Source of the DNA: Streptomyces sp. col6
GTDB taxonomy: Bacteria; Actinomycetota; Actinomycetes; Streptomycetales; Streptomycetaceae
NCBI RefSeq assembly: GCF_008042035.1
Contig: NZ_RDBL01000013.1
Coordinates: 1,018,354-1,082,353, forward strand
Direction of reading: 5' to 3'
DNA: 64,000 nt
Program-made: the position numbers and the translations under genes
The notes under the pieces: generated by a model
What the model saw: the letters and a program-made list of their open reading frames with translations, nothing else
Told to the model about the DNA's origin: nothing
Database searches by the model: none
Shown here: one piece after another, positions 33,088 through 41,847 of the stretch
Layout of the letters: the number at the start of each line of letters is the position of its first letter
Position numbering within the stretch: position 1 is the first letter of the stretch

Positions 33088-34131
33088 ATGCGCGCCACCG
33101 TCATCCACGCCCCCCACGACATCCGCGTGCAGGAGGTCCCGGACCCCGTGATCCAGCAGCCCACGGACGTGGTGCTGCGGGTCCTGCGGGCCTGCATCTG
33201 CGGCAGCGACCTGTGGGCCTACCGCGGTGAGTCCGCCCGGCAGCCCGGCCAGCGCATCGGCCACGAGTTCCTCGGGATCGTCGAGGAGGCCGGGTCCGAG
33301 GTGCGCGGGTTCGCCGTCGGGGACCTGGTCGTCGCGCCCTTCGTCTGGTCCGACGGCACCTGCGCGTACTGCGCGGAGGGGCTGACCACCTCCTGCCCGC
33401 AGGGCGGCTTCTGGGGCTCGGTGGGCTCCGACGGCGGGCAGGGCGAGGCCGTCCGGGTCCCCTTCGCCGACGGCACGCTGGTCGCCCTGCCCACTGCCGC
33501 GGCCTCCGACGACCGGCTGCTCACCGGGCTGCTGGCCCTGTCCGACGTGCTCGGCACCGGCCACCACGCGGCGGTCGGCGCCGGGGTGCGGGCCGGTTCG
33601 ACCGTCGCCGTCGTCGGGGACGGGGCCGTCGGGCTGTGCGGAGTGATGGCCGCCAAGCGGCTCGGCGCCGAGCGGATCATCGCGCTCGGCCGCCATACGG
33701 CGCGCACCGACATCGCCCGGGACTTCGGCGCCACCGACGTCGTCGCCGAGCGCGGTGACGCGGCGGTCGCGGCCGTACGGGAACTGCTCGGCGGCGAGGG
33801 CGCGCACTGCGTGATCGAGGCCGTGGGCACGGAGCAGTCGATGCGCACCGCCGTCGGCATCACCCGGGACGGCGGTGCGATCGGCTACGTCGGCGTCCCG
33901 CACGGCAGCGGCACCGGGCTGGACCTCGGCGACATGTTCGACCGGAACATCGCCCTGCGCGGCGGCGTCGCCCCCGTGCGCACGTACATCCCGGAGCTGC
34001 TGCCCGACGTGCTGGACGGCACCATCGACCCCTCGCCCGTCTTCGACCTGTCCGTCGGCCTCGACGACGTACCGGCCGGTTACCGGGCGATGGACGAGCG
34101 CACGGCGCTGAAGGTCCTCATCACGCCGTGA
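33088..34131 (+). CDS. Zinc-dependent alcohol dehydrogenase family protein
   Basis: A 347-aa medium-chain dehydrogenase/reductase. Catalytic-zinc ligands lie in ACICGSDLWAYRG (Cys near 37) and GHEFLGIVEE (His-Glu near 60). Of the usual structural-zinc cysteines I see only CAYC and TSC, so that site may be incomplete. The Rossmann motif is VVGDGAVGLCG. It resembles glutathione-independent or threonine-dehydrogenase-like MDRs. Substrate unassigned. The start is ATG at 33088. Confidence 0.9.
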   Translation: MRATVIHAPHDIRVQEVPDPVIQQPTDVVLRVLRACICGSDLWAYRGESARQPGQRIGHEFLGIVEEAGSEVRGFAVGDLVVAPFVWSDGTCAYCAEGLTTSCPQGGFWGSVGSDGGQGEAVRVPFADGTLVALPTAAASDDRLLTGLLALSDVLGTGHHAAVGAGVRAGSTVAVVGDGAVGLCGVMAAKRLGAERIIALGRHTARTDIARDFGATDVVAERGDAAVAAVRELLGGEGAHCVIEAVGTEQSMRTAVGITRDGGAIGYVGVPHGSGTGLDLGDMFDRNIALRGGVAPVRTYIPELLPDVLDGTIDPSPVFDLSVGLDDVPAGYRAMDERTALKVLITP

Positions 34132-34140
34132 TCCGGCGGC

Positions 34141-34168
34141 CCGGGGGCCGTGTCGTACCGGCCCCCGG
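34141..34168. terminator. Bidirectional hairpin terminator
   Basis: CCGGGGGCCG/CGGCCCCCGG, a perfect 10-bp stem with an 8-base loop, lies between convergent alcohol dehydrogenase and subtilase genes. Confidence 0.75.
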
Positions 34169-34177
34169 ACCCCGGCG

Positions 34178-35713
34178 TCACCAGCGCACGGCGTCCAGCG
34201 CGTCGACCACACCGGCCCCGTAGAAGCCGTTGCGGTTCTTGCCGCCCTCGCAGACCGCGTCGACCGTGCCGTCACCGTCGATGTCGTACGGCGCGCCGCA
34301 CGCCTTCGCGTCCGCCTCCAGCGTCAGCAGCGCCTTGACCGCGGCGGGCGGCGCGTAGGGGTGCTTCGACTTGATCAGGGCCACGACGCCCGCGACGTGC
34401 GGGGACGCCATCGACGTACCGGCCTTGTAGCCGTACTTGCCGCCCGGCAGCGTCGAGAGGATCAGACCGCTCGTCGCCGGGGGCTCGGGCGTCTGGTAGA
34501 CCGTCGAGTCGCCGCCCGGCGCGGCCACGTCGATGACGCCGTTCCCGTAGTTCGAGTACGAGGCCTTCAGGCCCTTGGCGCCCGTCGCCGAGACCGTCAC
34601 GACCCCCGGCAGCATCGTCGGGATGTCCAGGCACTGGCGCGGGTCGACGGTCCGGCTGCCCGGGGTGGTGTCGTTCGGGCTGGTCGTGTCCTCGATGGAG
34701 TCCGCCGCCAGGTCCTCGGCGGAGTTGCCCGCGGCGGCGACGTTGACCGCGCCCTTCAGCTCGGCGTACCGGGTGGCCCGGTACACGGCCTCGACCAGGG
34801 CGCCCTGGTCGGGGTCGTTCTTGCAGTTGTACATCCAAGGATCGGTGTAATAGCTGTTGTTGGTGACGTCGACCCCGTGCTCGGCGGCCCAGACGAAGCC
34901 GCAGACGACGGCCTCGGTGTAGAAGAAGCCGTCCGGGTTGCCGACCTTGATACCGGAGACCTTCACGCCCGGCGCCACGCCCGTCACGCCGATGCCGTTC
35001 TTCGCCGCCGCGATGGTGCCGGCGACATGGGTGCCGTGGTCGCTCTCGCCGGCCTTCGGGCGCCAGGCGCCGTCCGTGGTGTCCGGGGCGCCCGACACAC
35101 AGTTGGCGGAGGCCGCGCGGTCGAAGTTCGGCGCGAGGTCCGGGTGGGTGTCGTCGACGCCGGTGTCGATGACCGCGACCGTCACCCTGCTGCTGCCCAG
35201 CGACTTCTGGTGGGCCTTGTCCGCCTTGATGGCGGGCAGGTCCCACTGCAACGGCTCCATCGGGTCCTGGTCCGCCGTCGCCTCCGCAGCAGCGGCCTTC
35301 TGCTGCGCGGCGGTCAGCGGCTGGTCCACCCCGATGTCCTTGGTGGCCTGCGGCACGATCGGGTTGGTACGCGTGGCGCCCGCCGACCGGACGCCCCTGA
35401 CCTTGCGGACCGTCTTCGCGAAGTCCGGGTTCTTCGAGTGGACGACGATGACACCGATCCGGTCATAGGCGATCACTACCGTGCCGCCGGCCCGTTCTAT
35501 CGCCGTGCGCACCTGCTTGACGGTGCCGGTCCCGCCCTGCGTGTTGACCACGTACGACAGTTCCGGACCGTCCGCCGGTACCGCCGCCGGGGGCGCGCCG
35601 TGCGCCGGGGCGGCGGAGGCGGCACCCGCCGGCAGGAAGCCGAGCGAGGCGGTGAGGGCCAATCCGACGGGCAGCGTCAGTGCGCGCGTCCGTCTGGATC
35701 CCAGATGAGCCAT
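34178..35713 (-). CDS. Secreted S8 family (subtilisin-like) serine protease
   Basis: A 511-aa protein. A Sec signal peptide (residues 1 to about 35, cut near AASAAPA) and an I9-like propeptide (about 50-125) precede the S8 catalytic domain. The triad is Asp183 (DTGVDDTHPDL), His226 (DHGTHVAGT) and Ser434 (GTSMASPHVAG), with the oxyanion Asn330 in AAAGN. The extra DGDGTVDAV near the C-terminus could bind calcium. It is an extracellular protease, probably for protein nutrient release. The start is ATG at 35711-35713 with GGAG upstream. Confidence 0.94.
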   Translation of the reverse strand: MAHLGSRRTRALTLPVGLALTASLGFLPAGAASAAPAHGAPPAAVPADGPELSYVVNTQGGTGTVKQVRTAIERAGGTVVIAYDRIGVIVVHSKNPDFAKTVRKVRGVRSAGATRTNPIVPQATKDIGVDQPLTAAQQKAAAAEATADQDPMEPLQWDLPAIKADKAHQKSLGSSRVTVAVIDTGVDDTHPDLAPNFDRAASANCVSGAPDTTDGAWRPKAGESDHGTHVAGTIAAAKNGIGVTGVAPGVKVSGIKVGNPDGFFYTEAVVCGFVWAAEHGVDVTNNSYYTDPWMYNCKNDPDQGALVEAVYRATRYAELKGAVNVAAAGNSAEDLAADSIEDTTSPNDTTPGSRTVDPRQCLDIPTMLPGVVTVSATGAKGLKASYSNYGNGVIDVAAPGGDSTVYQTPEPPATSGLILSTLPGGKYGYKAGTSMASPHVAGVVALIKSKHPYAPPAAVKALLTLEADAKACGAPYDIDGDGTVDAVCEGGKNRNGFYGAGVVDALDAVRW

Positions 35714-35743
35714 GGGGTCTCCACTTCATCCGTGTCAGTGACC

Positions 35744-35760
35744 GGACACGGGGTGTGTCC
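35744..35760. promoter_or_regulatory. Inverted repeat in the leader of the subtilase gene
   Basis: GGACAC-N5-GTGTCC is a perfect 6-bp palindrome 31-47 bases upstream of the protease ATG. It could be an operator or a small mRNA hairpin. The rest of 35714-36000 shows no coding signal. Confidence 0.4.
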
Positions 35761-36000
35761 AGTCGCGTACATGACCAGTGAAGCTAGCGCCGGTCAACCC
35801 GGCACATCAATCGATTCGCGGGAACACGTGCACATCCAACCCCCCGAAGGGGTGAGCGGGAGAAGGCGCGAACCGAAGTGAACCGCTTCGCCGTGCGTTG
35901 CGTGCCGTTGTCAGGGGAAGCGCTCCACCACCCCCGATCACGAGGTCCCCCAGTGAAACCCACCGTCCCCACCACCGCACCCGCGTCGCGAGGAGAATCC

Positions 36001-36366
36001 GTGGCTACCGATGCACCGCCGCCCGAGGGCAGTACGGACAAGAGCCCTGCCCAGCCCACGACCGAGGCGTTCCTCGCGGAGCAGGCCAGCGCGGAATTCG
36101 GCGAACTGCGCCGCTCCTACCGCTCGTTCGCCTTCCCGCTGACCATCGCCTTCGTCCTCTGGTACCTGCTGTACGTGCTGCTCTCCAACTACGCGGGCGG
36201 CTTCATGGGCACCAAGGTGTTCAGCAACATCAACGTGGCCTTCGTCTTCGGCCTCGCCCAGTTCCTCACCACCTTCCTCATCGCCTGGTTCTACTCGCGG
36301 CACGCCAACGCGAAGCTCGACCCGAAGGCCGAGGCCATCAAGTCCCGTATGGAGGCCGACGTATGA
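36001..36366 (+). CDS. DUF485 membrane protein, partner of the acetate symporter
   Basis: A 121-aa protein with two TM helices (about 42-60, FPLTIAFVLWYLLYVLLSNY; about 74-96, NVAFVFGLAQFLTTFLIAWF) preceded by RRSYRSFAFP, the DUF485/YjcH signature. Such genes sit directly upstream of actP in many bacteria. The chosen GTG at 36001 follows AGGAGAAT. A GTG at 35953 is an alternative. The stop overlaps the ActP ATG. Confidence 0.88.
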   Translation: MATDAPPPEGSTDKSPAQPTTEAFLAEQASAEFGELRRSYRSFAFPLTIAFVLWYLLYVLLSNYAGGFMGTKVFSNINVAFVFGLAQFLTTFLIAWFYSRHANAKLDPKAEAIKSRMEADV

Positions 36367-38000
36367 GCGCCGCGTACCACTCCCCGCACGCCGTCACCCT
36401 CGCCGCCTCGGCCACCGAGCACCGGCCGCTGATCATCACCCTCTTCGCGGTCTTCGTCGCCGCCACCCTCGGGATCACCGTCTGGGCCGGCCGCCAGACC
36501 CGCAGCGCCGCCGACTTCTACGCGGGCGGGCGCCAGTTCACCGCCTTCCAGAACGGTCTCGCGGTCTCCGGCGACTACATGTCCGCCGCGTCCTTCCTCG
36601 GCATCGCCGGCGCCATCGCCCTCTTCGGCTACGACGGCTTCCTCTACTCCATCGGCTTCCTCGTCGCCTGGCTCGTCGCGCTCCTGCTCGTCGCCGAGCC
36701 GCTGCGCAACTCCGGCCGCTACACCATGGGCGACGTCCTCGCCTACCGGATGCGCCAGCGCCCGGTCCGCACCGCGGCCGGCGTCTCCACCATCATCGTG
36801 TCGATCTTCTACCTGCTGGCGCAGATGGCGGGCGCGGGCGTCCTGGTCTCCCTGCTCCTCGGCATCACCAGCGACGCCGGAAAGATCCTCATCGTTGCGC
36901 TGGTCGGCGTACTGATGATCGTCTACGTCACCATCGGCGGCATGAAGGGCACCACCTGGGTGCAGATGGTCAAGGCCGTGCTGCTCATCGCCGGCGCCAT
37001 CCTGATGACGCTCATGGTGCTGTGGAAGTTCGACTTCAACGTCTCCGACCTGCTGGGCACCGCCGCCGAGAAGAGCGGCCACGGCTCCGCGTTCCTGGAG
37101 CCCGGCCTCAAGTACGGCGCCACCGGCACCTCGAAGCTGGACTTCCTCTCCCTCGGCATCGCCCTCGTCCTCGGCACCGCCGGACTGCCGCACATCCTGA
37201 TCCGCTTCTACACGGTGCCCACCGCCAAGGCCGCCCGTAAGTCCGTCAACTGGGCCATCGGCATCATCGGCGCCTTCTACCTGATGACGATCGCCCTCGG
37301 CTTCGGCGCCGCCGCCCTCATCGGCCCCGACGAGATCAAGGCGAAGAACCCCGCCGGCAACGCGGCCGCCCCGCAGCTTGCCGAATACCTCGGCGGGGTC
37401 GGCACCACCGGCGGCGCCGTCCTGCTCGCCGTCATCTCCGCGGTCGCCTTCGCCACCATCCTCGCCGTCGTCGCCGGACTGACCCTCGCCTCCTCGTCCT
37501 CCTTCGCGCACGACATCTACGCCAACGTCATCCGCAAGGGGAAGGCCACCGAGAAGGAGGAGATGAAGGCCGCCCGCTGGGCCACCGTCTTCATCGGCGC
37601 CGCCGCCATCGTCCTCGGCGCGTTCGCCCGCGACATGAACGTCGCAGGCCTCGTCGCCCTGGCCTTCGCCGTCGCCGCGTCCGCCAACCTGCCGACGATC
37701 CTCTACAGCCTCTTCTGGAAGCGCTTCACCACCCAGGGCGCGCTGTGGTCGATCTACGGCGGCCTGGCCTCCTCCGTGATCCTGGTGCTGTTCTCGCCGG
37801 TCGTCTCCGGCAACGAGAAGACCTCGATGTTCAAGGGCGTCGACTTCGCCTGGTTCCCGCTGGAGAACCCCGGCCTGATCTCCATCCCGCTCGGCTTCCT
37901 GCTCGGCTGGATCGGCTCCCTCCTGTCCAAGGAGGAGCCCGACAAGGGCAAGTACGCCGAACTGGAGGTCAAGTCCCTCACCGGCATCGGCGCCCACTGA
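36363..38000 (+). CDS. actP: Sodium:solute symporter, cation/acetate symporter ActP-like
   Basis: A 545-aa transporter with about 13 TM helices. SSS-family signatures are SAADFYAGGRQFTAFQNGLA, SGDYMSAASFLGIAG and GGMKGTTWVQMVKAVLL, and AVAASANLPTILYSLFWKRF is seen in ActP proteins. It probably takes up acetate or other short monocarboxylates. The DUF485 partner is translationally coupled. A perfect hairpin follows the gene. Confidence 0.92.
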   Translation: MSAAYHSPHAVTLAASATEHRPLIITLFAVFVAATLGITVWAGRQTRSAADFYAGGRQFTAFQNGLAVSGDYMSAASFLGIAGAIALFGYDGFLYSIGFLVAWLVALLLVAEPLRNSGRYTMGDVLAYRMRQRPVRTAAGVSTIIVSIFYLLAQMAGAGVLVSLLLGITSDAGKILIVALVGVLMIVYVTIGGMKGTTWVQMVKAVLLIAGAILMTLMVLWKFDFNVSDLLGTAAEKSGHGSAFLEPGLKYGATGTSKLDFLSLGIALVLGTAGLPHILIRFYTVPTAKAARKSVNWAIGIIGAFYLMTIALGFGAAALIGPDEIKAKNPAGNAAAPQLAEYLGGVGTTGGAVLLAVISAVAFATILAVVAGLTLASSSSFAHDIYANVIRKGKATEKEEMKAARWATVFIGAAAIVLGAFARDMNVAGLVALAFAVAASANLPTILYSLFWKRFTTQGALWSIYGGLASSVILVLFSPVVSGNEKTSMFKGVDFAWFPLENPGLISIPLGFLLGWIGSLLSKEEPDKGKYAELEVKSLTGIGAH

Positions 38001-38012
38001 GCGGTGCGTACC

Positions 38013-38044
38013 GGGCCGCGTCGTAGGGTCCTACGACGCGGCCC
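38013..38044. terminator. Hairpin terminator after actP
   Basis: A perfect 15-bp inverted repeat, with arms 38013-38027 and 38030-38044, lies 13 bases past the actP stop. Confidence 0.75.
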
Positions 38045-38149
38045 CGCCGCACCTCGTGCCAAACGGGCCCCTCCGCCGCCACCGGTCTCGCGTAGGCTCG
38101 AAAGAGTCAGCTACCGCGACCGGGAAGTCACCGGGGGAGGGGGCCCACC

Positions 38150-39139
38150 ATGCTCATCGACACCTACGACCGGGTCGCCACCGACCTGCGCGTCTCGCTC
38201 ACCGACCGCTGCAACCTGCGGTGTACGTACTGCATGCCCGAGGAGGGCCTGCAGTGGCTCGCCAAGCCCGACCTGCTCAGCGACGACGAGATCGTCCGGC
38301 TCGTCCGCGTCGCCGTCACCCTGCTCGGCGTCACCGAGGTCCGCTTCACCGGCGGCGAACCGCTGCTGCGCCCCGGACTCGTCTCCATCGTCCAGCAGTG
38401 CGCGGCCCTCGACCCCCGCCCCAGGATGTCCCTCACCACCAACGGCATCGGGCTGAAGCGGACCGCCGCCGCGCTCAAGGACGCGGGGCTCGACCGGGTC
38501 AACGTCTCGCTCGACACCCTGCGGCCCGAGGTGTTCAAGACCCTCACCCGCCGCGACCGCCACCACGACGTGCTGGCGGGCCTGGCGGCCGCCCACGAGG
38601 CCGGACTCACCCCGGTCAAGGTCAACACCGTCCTGATGCCGGGGCTCAACGACGACGAGGCCCCCGACCTGCTCGCCTGGGCCGTCGAGCACGGCTACGA
38701 GCTCCGCTTCATCGAGCAGATGCCGCTGGACGCCCAGCACGGCTGGAAGCGCGACGGCATGATCACCGCGGGCGACATCCTCGCCTCCCTGCGCACCCGC
38801 TTCGACCTCACTCCCGAGGACGACGACGAGCGCGGCTCCGCCCCCGCCGAGCGCTGGACCGTCGACGGCGGCCCGCACCGGGTCGGCGTCATCGCCTCCG
38901 TCACCCGCCCGTTCTGCCGGGCCTGCGACCGCACCCGCCTCACCGCCGACGGACAGGTCCGCACCTGCCTCTTCGCCCGCGAGGAGACCGACCTGCGCGG
39001 CGCGCTGCGCTCGGACGCGCCCGACGAGGAGATCGCCCGGATCTGGAAGCTCGCCATGTGGGGCAAGAAGGCCGGTTCCGGCCTTGACGACCCGACCTTC
39101 CTCCAGCCCGACCGCCCGATGTCCGCGATCGGCGGCTGA
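38150..39139 (+). CDS. moaA: GTP 3',8-cyclase, molybdenum cofactor biosynthesis
   Basis: A 329-aa radical-SAM enzyme that converts GTP to the cyclic precursor of molybdopterin. The N-terminal [4Fe-4S] ligands are Cys21, Cys25 and Cys28 (CNLRCTYC). FTGGEPLLR binds SAM. The C-terminal cluster ligands are Cys256, Cys259 and Cys273 (FCRACDRTRLTADGQVRTC). It ends in the GG motif needed for activity. The start is ATG at 38150. No other moa gene is adjacent. Confidence 0.97.
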   Translation: MLIDTYDRVATDLRVSLTDRCNLRCTYCMPEEGLQWLAKPDLLSDDEIVRLVRVAVTLLGVTEVRFTGGEPLLRPGLVSIVQQCAALDPRPRMSLTTNGIGLKRTAAALKDAGLDRVNVSLDTLRPEVFKTLTRRDRHHDVLAGLAAAHEAGLTPVKVNTVLMPGLNDDEAPDLLAWAVEHGYELRFIEQMPLDAQHGWKRDGMITAGDILASLRTRFDLTPEDDDERGSAPAERWTVDGGPHRVGVIASVTRPFCRACDRTRLTADGQVRTCLFAREETDLRGALRSDAPDEEIARIWKLAMWGKKAGSGLDDPTFLQPDRPMSAIGG

Positions 39140-39158
39140 TCCCGCCCGCTCCGCCCGT

Positions 39159-39398
39159 CTAGGCGGACGCGGGGCGCGACTCCCACTCCGCCAGCGTCAC
39201 CACGTCCTTGAGGAAGCCCCGCACCCCGAGGAACGAGGACAGGTGCTCCCGGTGCTCCTCGCAGGCCAGCCACGTCTTGCGCCGCTCCGGCGTGTGCAGC
39301 TTCGGATTGTTCCAGGCCAGCACCCATACGGCGTCGGCCCGGCAGCCCTTGGCCGAACAGACGGGGGCGGGATTCTCGGCGGATTCGGGGGAGTTCAC
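39159..39398 (-). CDS. Small conserved actinobacterial protein with Cys/His motif
   Basis: A 79-aa protein with VCSAKGCRADAVWVLAWNNP, then RRKTWLACEEHREHLSSFLG. The spaced Cys-Cys...Cys-His set suggests zinc binding. Homologues are widespread in actinomycetes and unassigned. The start is GTG at 39398. It is convergent with moaA. Confidence 0.8.
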   Translation of the reverse strand: MNSPESAENPAPVCSAKGCRADAVWVLAWNNPKLHTPERRKTWLACEEHREHLSSFLGVRGFLKDVVTLAEWESRPASA

Positions 39399-39603
39399 GT
39401 ACTCAACCCTAGAGGGTCCGCGCGCATCCCCTGCCGGAGGAATGGCGACGCCGGGCAGCCACGGGGGGAGCTGCCCGGCGTCGGTCCGTCGCTCCGACGG
39501 GGGATGCGGAGCGCCTGCAAAGTATGTCACGCACACCCTGCCGCGGTGCACCGGAACTTCATGATTGATCTGAGCTTTTCTTGAGCTTGGGCCCGTCCGG
39601 GGC

Positions 39604-39972
39604 TCAGTCGTGCTCGGGCCCATCCGAAGACCGGAAACCGCGTCCGGACTGCGGTGAGGACGGCGCCGGACCGGCCTCCAGCACCGGACGGGCGGGTGCG
39701 GGCAGCACGAAGGTCGACGGCAGCGCCGGGCTGGTCTCGCGGCCCGCGTTGGCGATGACGACGGCCACGTACGGCAGCAGGACTCCGAGAGCGAGCGCCA
39801 CGAACGCGATGTGCCGCTCCACGTTCCACAGGACCGCCGCCGCCACCACCGACACCGTGCGCACGGTCATCGAGATCACGTAGCGGCGCTGTCTGCCCCG
39901 CACGTCGTCGGCGAGCCCCTGACGGGCCCCCGTGATCCGGAAGACCTCCGCACCACCCTGTTTGCGCACCAC
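39604..39972 (-). CDS. DUF3099 family membrane protein
   Basis: A 122-aa protein with the family opening AEVFRITGARQGLADDVRGR, then RRYVISMTVRTVSVVAAAVL and a second TM segment HIAFVALALGVLLPYVAVVI. The C-terminal tail (about 85-122) is Pro/Ser-rich. DUF3099 is common in actinobacteria, with no assigned function. The start is GTG at 39972. Confidence 0.85.
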   Translation of the reverse strand: MVRKQGGAEVFRITGARQGLADDVRGRQRRYVISMTVRTVSVVAAAVLWNVERHIAFVALALGVLLPYVAVVIANAGRETSPALPSTFVLPAPARPVLEAGPAPSSPQSGRGFRSSDGPEHD

Positions 39973-40169
39973 GTCCCCACCAAACCTTCCCCGGACCCGG
40001 ACCGGCCGCTCCTACGCTACGCCCGGCATCCGGCGCGTACGAGACCGGGGCACGCCGTATGCGCACATTCCGCCACTCGCCCGCACGGGCCCCTCCGGCG
40101 TGCGGGGTCCCGCCCCGGCCCCGAGACTGGGCGGGACACGCGCGACACCGCGTCGCTCAAGGAGGCAGC

Positions 40170-40445
40170 ATGGGCTGGTTGTGGGCAATCATCGTGGGCC
40201 TGGTGCTCGGTCTGATCGCCAAGGCGATCCTGCCGGGGAAGCAGCAGATCCCGCTCTGGCTGACGGTCATCTGCGGCATGATCGGCAGCATCCTCGGAAA
40301 TGCTGTCGCCACGTGGATCGGCGTCAACGACACCAAGGGCATCGACTGGACGCGCCACGTCCTCCAGCTCATCGGCGCGGTGGTGATCGTCGGTGTCGGC
40401 GACATGCTGTACGCCTCGCTGCGGGGCAACAGACAGCGCACCTGA
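40170..40445 (+). CDS. GlsB/YeaQ/YmgE family stress-response membrane protein
   Basis: A 91-aa protein with the Transgly_assoc pattern WLWAIIVGLVLGLIAKAILP, then LTVICGMIGSILGNAVATWI and a third helix VLQLIGAVVIVGVGDMLYA. It is probably a stress-induced inner-membrane protein, and mechanism is unknown. The start is ATG at 40170 with AAGGAGG upstream. Confidence 0.9.
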   Translation: MGWLWAIIVGLVLGLIAKAILPGKQQIPLWLTVICGMIGSILGNAVATWIGVNDTKGIDWTRHVLQLIGAVVIVGVGDMLYASLRGNRQRT

Positions 40446-40460
40446 ATCCGCCGGAACCGA

Positions 40461-40503
40461 CGACAGCGGCCGGGCACGCATCACGCGCGCCCGGCCGCTG
40501 TCG
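40461..40503. terminator. Bidirectional hairpin terminator between glsB-like gene and tyrS
   Basis: A perfect 15-bp stem, with arms 40461-40475 and 40489-40503 and a 13-base loop, lies between convergent genes. Confidence 0.8.
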
Positions 40504-40520
40504 TGCGGCAGTGGTACGGC

Positions 40521-41789
40521 TCAGCCGGCCGTGACCTCGATCGCCGCCAGGTTCTTCTTGCCCCGGCGCAGCACCAGCCAGCGCCCGTGCAGCAGCTCCT
40601 CGCGGCCCGGCGCCGCCTCGCCGTCGACGGCCTTGACGTTGTTCACGTACGCGCCGCCCTCCTTGACCGTGCGCCGCGCCCCCGACTTGCTCGGGGCCAG
40701 GCCGGCCTCCACCAGCAGGTCCACCAGCGGACCCAGCTCGGTGACCCGGGCGTGCGGCACCTCGGACAGGGCGGCGCTCAGCGTCGCCTCGTCCAGCTCA
40801 CCCAGCTCGCCCTGGCCGAACAGGGCCTTCGACGCGGCGACGACGGCGGCGCACTGGTCCGCCCCGTGCACCAGCGTCGTCAGCTCCTCGGCCAGCGCGC
40901 GCTGCGCCGTCCGCGCCTGCGGGCGCTCCTCGGTGACCTTCTCCAGCTCCTCCAGCTCGGCCGGGGTCCGGAAGCTGAGGATGCGCATGTAGCGCGAGAT
41001 GTCCCGGTCGTCCGCGTTCAGCCAGAACTGGTAGAACGCGTACGGCGTGGTCATCTCCGCGTCGAGCCAGACGGCCCCGCTCTCCGACTTGCCGAACTTG
41101 GTGCCGTCCGCCTTCGTCATCAGCGGGGTCGCCAGCGCGTGCACCTCGGCGCCCGGCTCCAGGCGGTGGATCAGGTCGAGACCGGCGGTGAGGTTGCCCC
41201 ACTGGTCGCTGCCGCCCTGCTGCAGGGTGCAGCCGTAGCGGCGGTACAGCTCCAGGAAGTCCATGCTCTGGAGCAGCTGGTAGCTGAACTCGGTGTAGCT
41301 GATGCCCTCGTCGGACTCCAGCCGGCGGGCGATGGACTCCTTGGTCAGCATCTTGTTGACCCGGAAGTGCTTGCCGATGTCCCGCAGGAACTCGATCGCG
41401 GACAGGCCCGCGGTCCAGTCCAGGTTGTTCACCATGACCGCGGCGTTCTCGCCCTCGAAGGACAGGAACGGCTCGATCTGCGAACGCAGCCGGGTCACCC
41501 ACTGGGCGACCGTCTCCGGGTCGTTCAGCGTGCGCTCGGCGGTCGGCCGGGGGTCACCGATCTGACCGGTGGCCCCGCCCACCAGGGCGAGCGGACGCAG
41601 ACCGGCCTGCTGGAGCCGGCGCATGGTGAGCACCTGCACCAGATGGCCGACGTGCAGACTCGCCGCGGTGGGGTCGTAACCGCAATAGAACGTGACGGGA
41701 CCGTCCGCGAGAGCCTTGCGCAATGCGTCTTCATCGGTGGACTGGGCGAACAGCCCGCGCCACTTCAGCTCGTCGACGATGTCCGTCAC
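40521..41789 (-). CDS. tyrS: Tyrosyl-tRNA synthetase
   Basis: A 422-aa class I synthetase. The HIGH-type motif appears as HVGH in SLHVGHLVQVL (near residue 46-49) and the KMSKS-type loop as KFGKS. FYCGYDPTA and QQGGSDQWGN bind tyrosine. The C-terminal S4-like RNA-binding domain (about 350-420) ends in GKKNLAAIEVTAG. The start is GTG at 41789. I see no T-box in the short 58-base gap upstream. Confidence 0.97.
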   Translation of the reverse strand: MTDIVDELKWRGLFAQSTDEDALRKALADGPVTFYCGYDPTAASLHVGHLVQVLTMRRLQQAGLRPLALVGGATGQIGDPRPTAERTLNDPETVAQWVTRLRSQIEPFLSFEGENAAVMVNNLDWTAGLSAIEFLRDIGKHFRVNKMLTKESIARRLESDEGISYTEFSYQLLQSMDFLELYRRYGCTLQQGGSDQWGNLTAGLDLIHRLEPGAEVHALATPLMTKADGTKFGKSESGAVWLDAEMTTPYAFYQFWLNADDRDISRYMRILSFRTPAELEELEKVTEERPQARTAQRALAEELTTLVHGADQCAAVVAASKALFGQGELGELDEATLSAALSEVPHARVTELGPLVDLLVEAGLAPSKSGARRTVKEGGAYVNNVKAVDGEAAPGREELLHGRWLVLRRGKKNLAAIEVTAG

Positions 41790-41847
41790 GGTTCCTGTGC
41801 TCCTTACGAGACCGGTTGAATCAATGGTGTCAGTCAGTCTAGGCCGG

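Noticed and set aside
41790..41847. T-box leader for tyrS
   Set aside because: The gap is 58 bases, too short for a T-box, and no AGGGTGG-type T-box sequence was seen.
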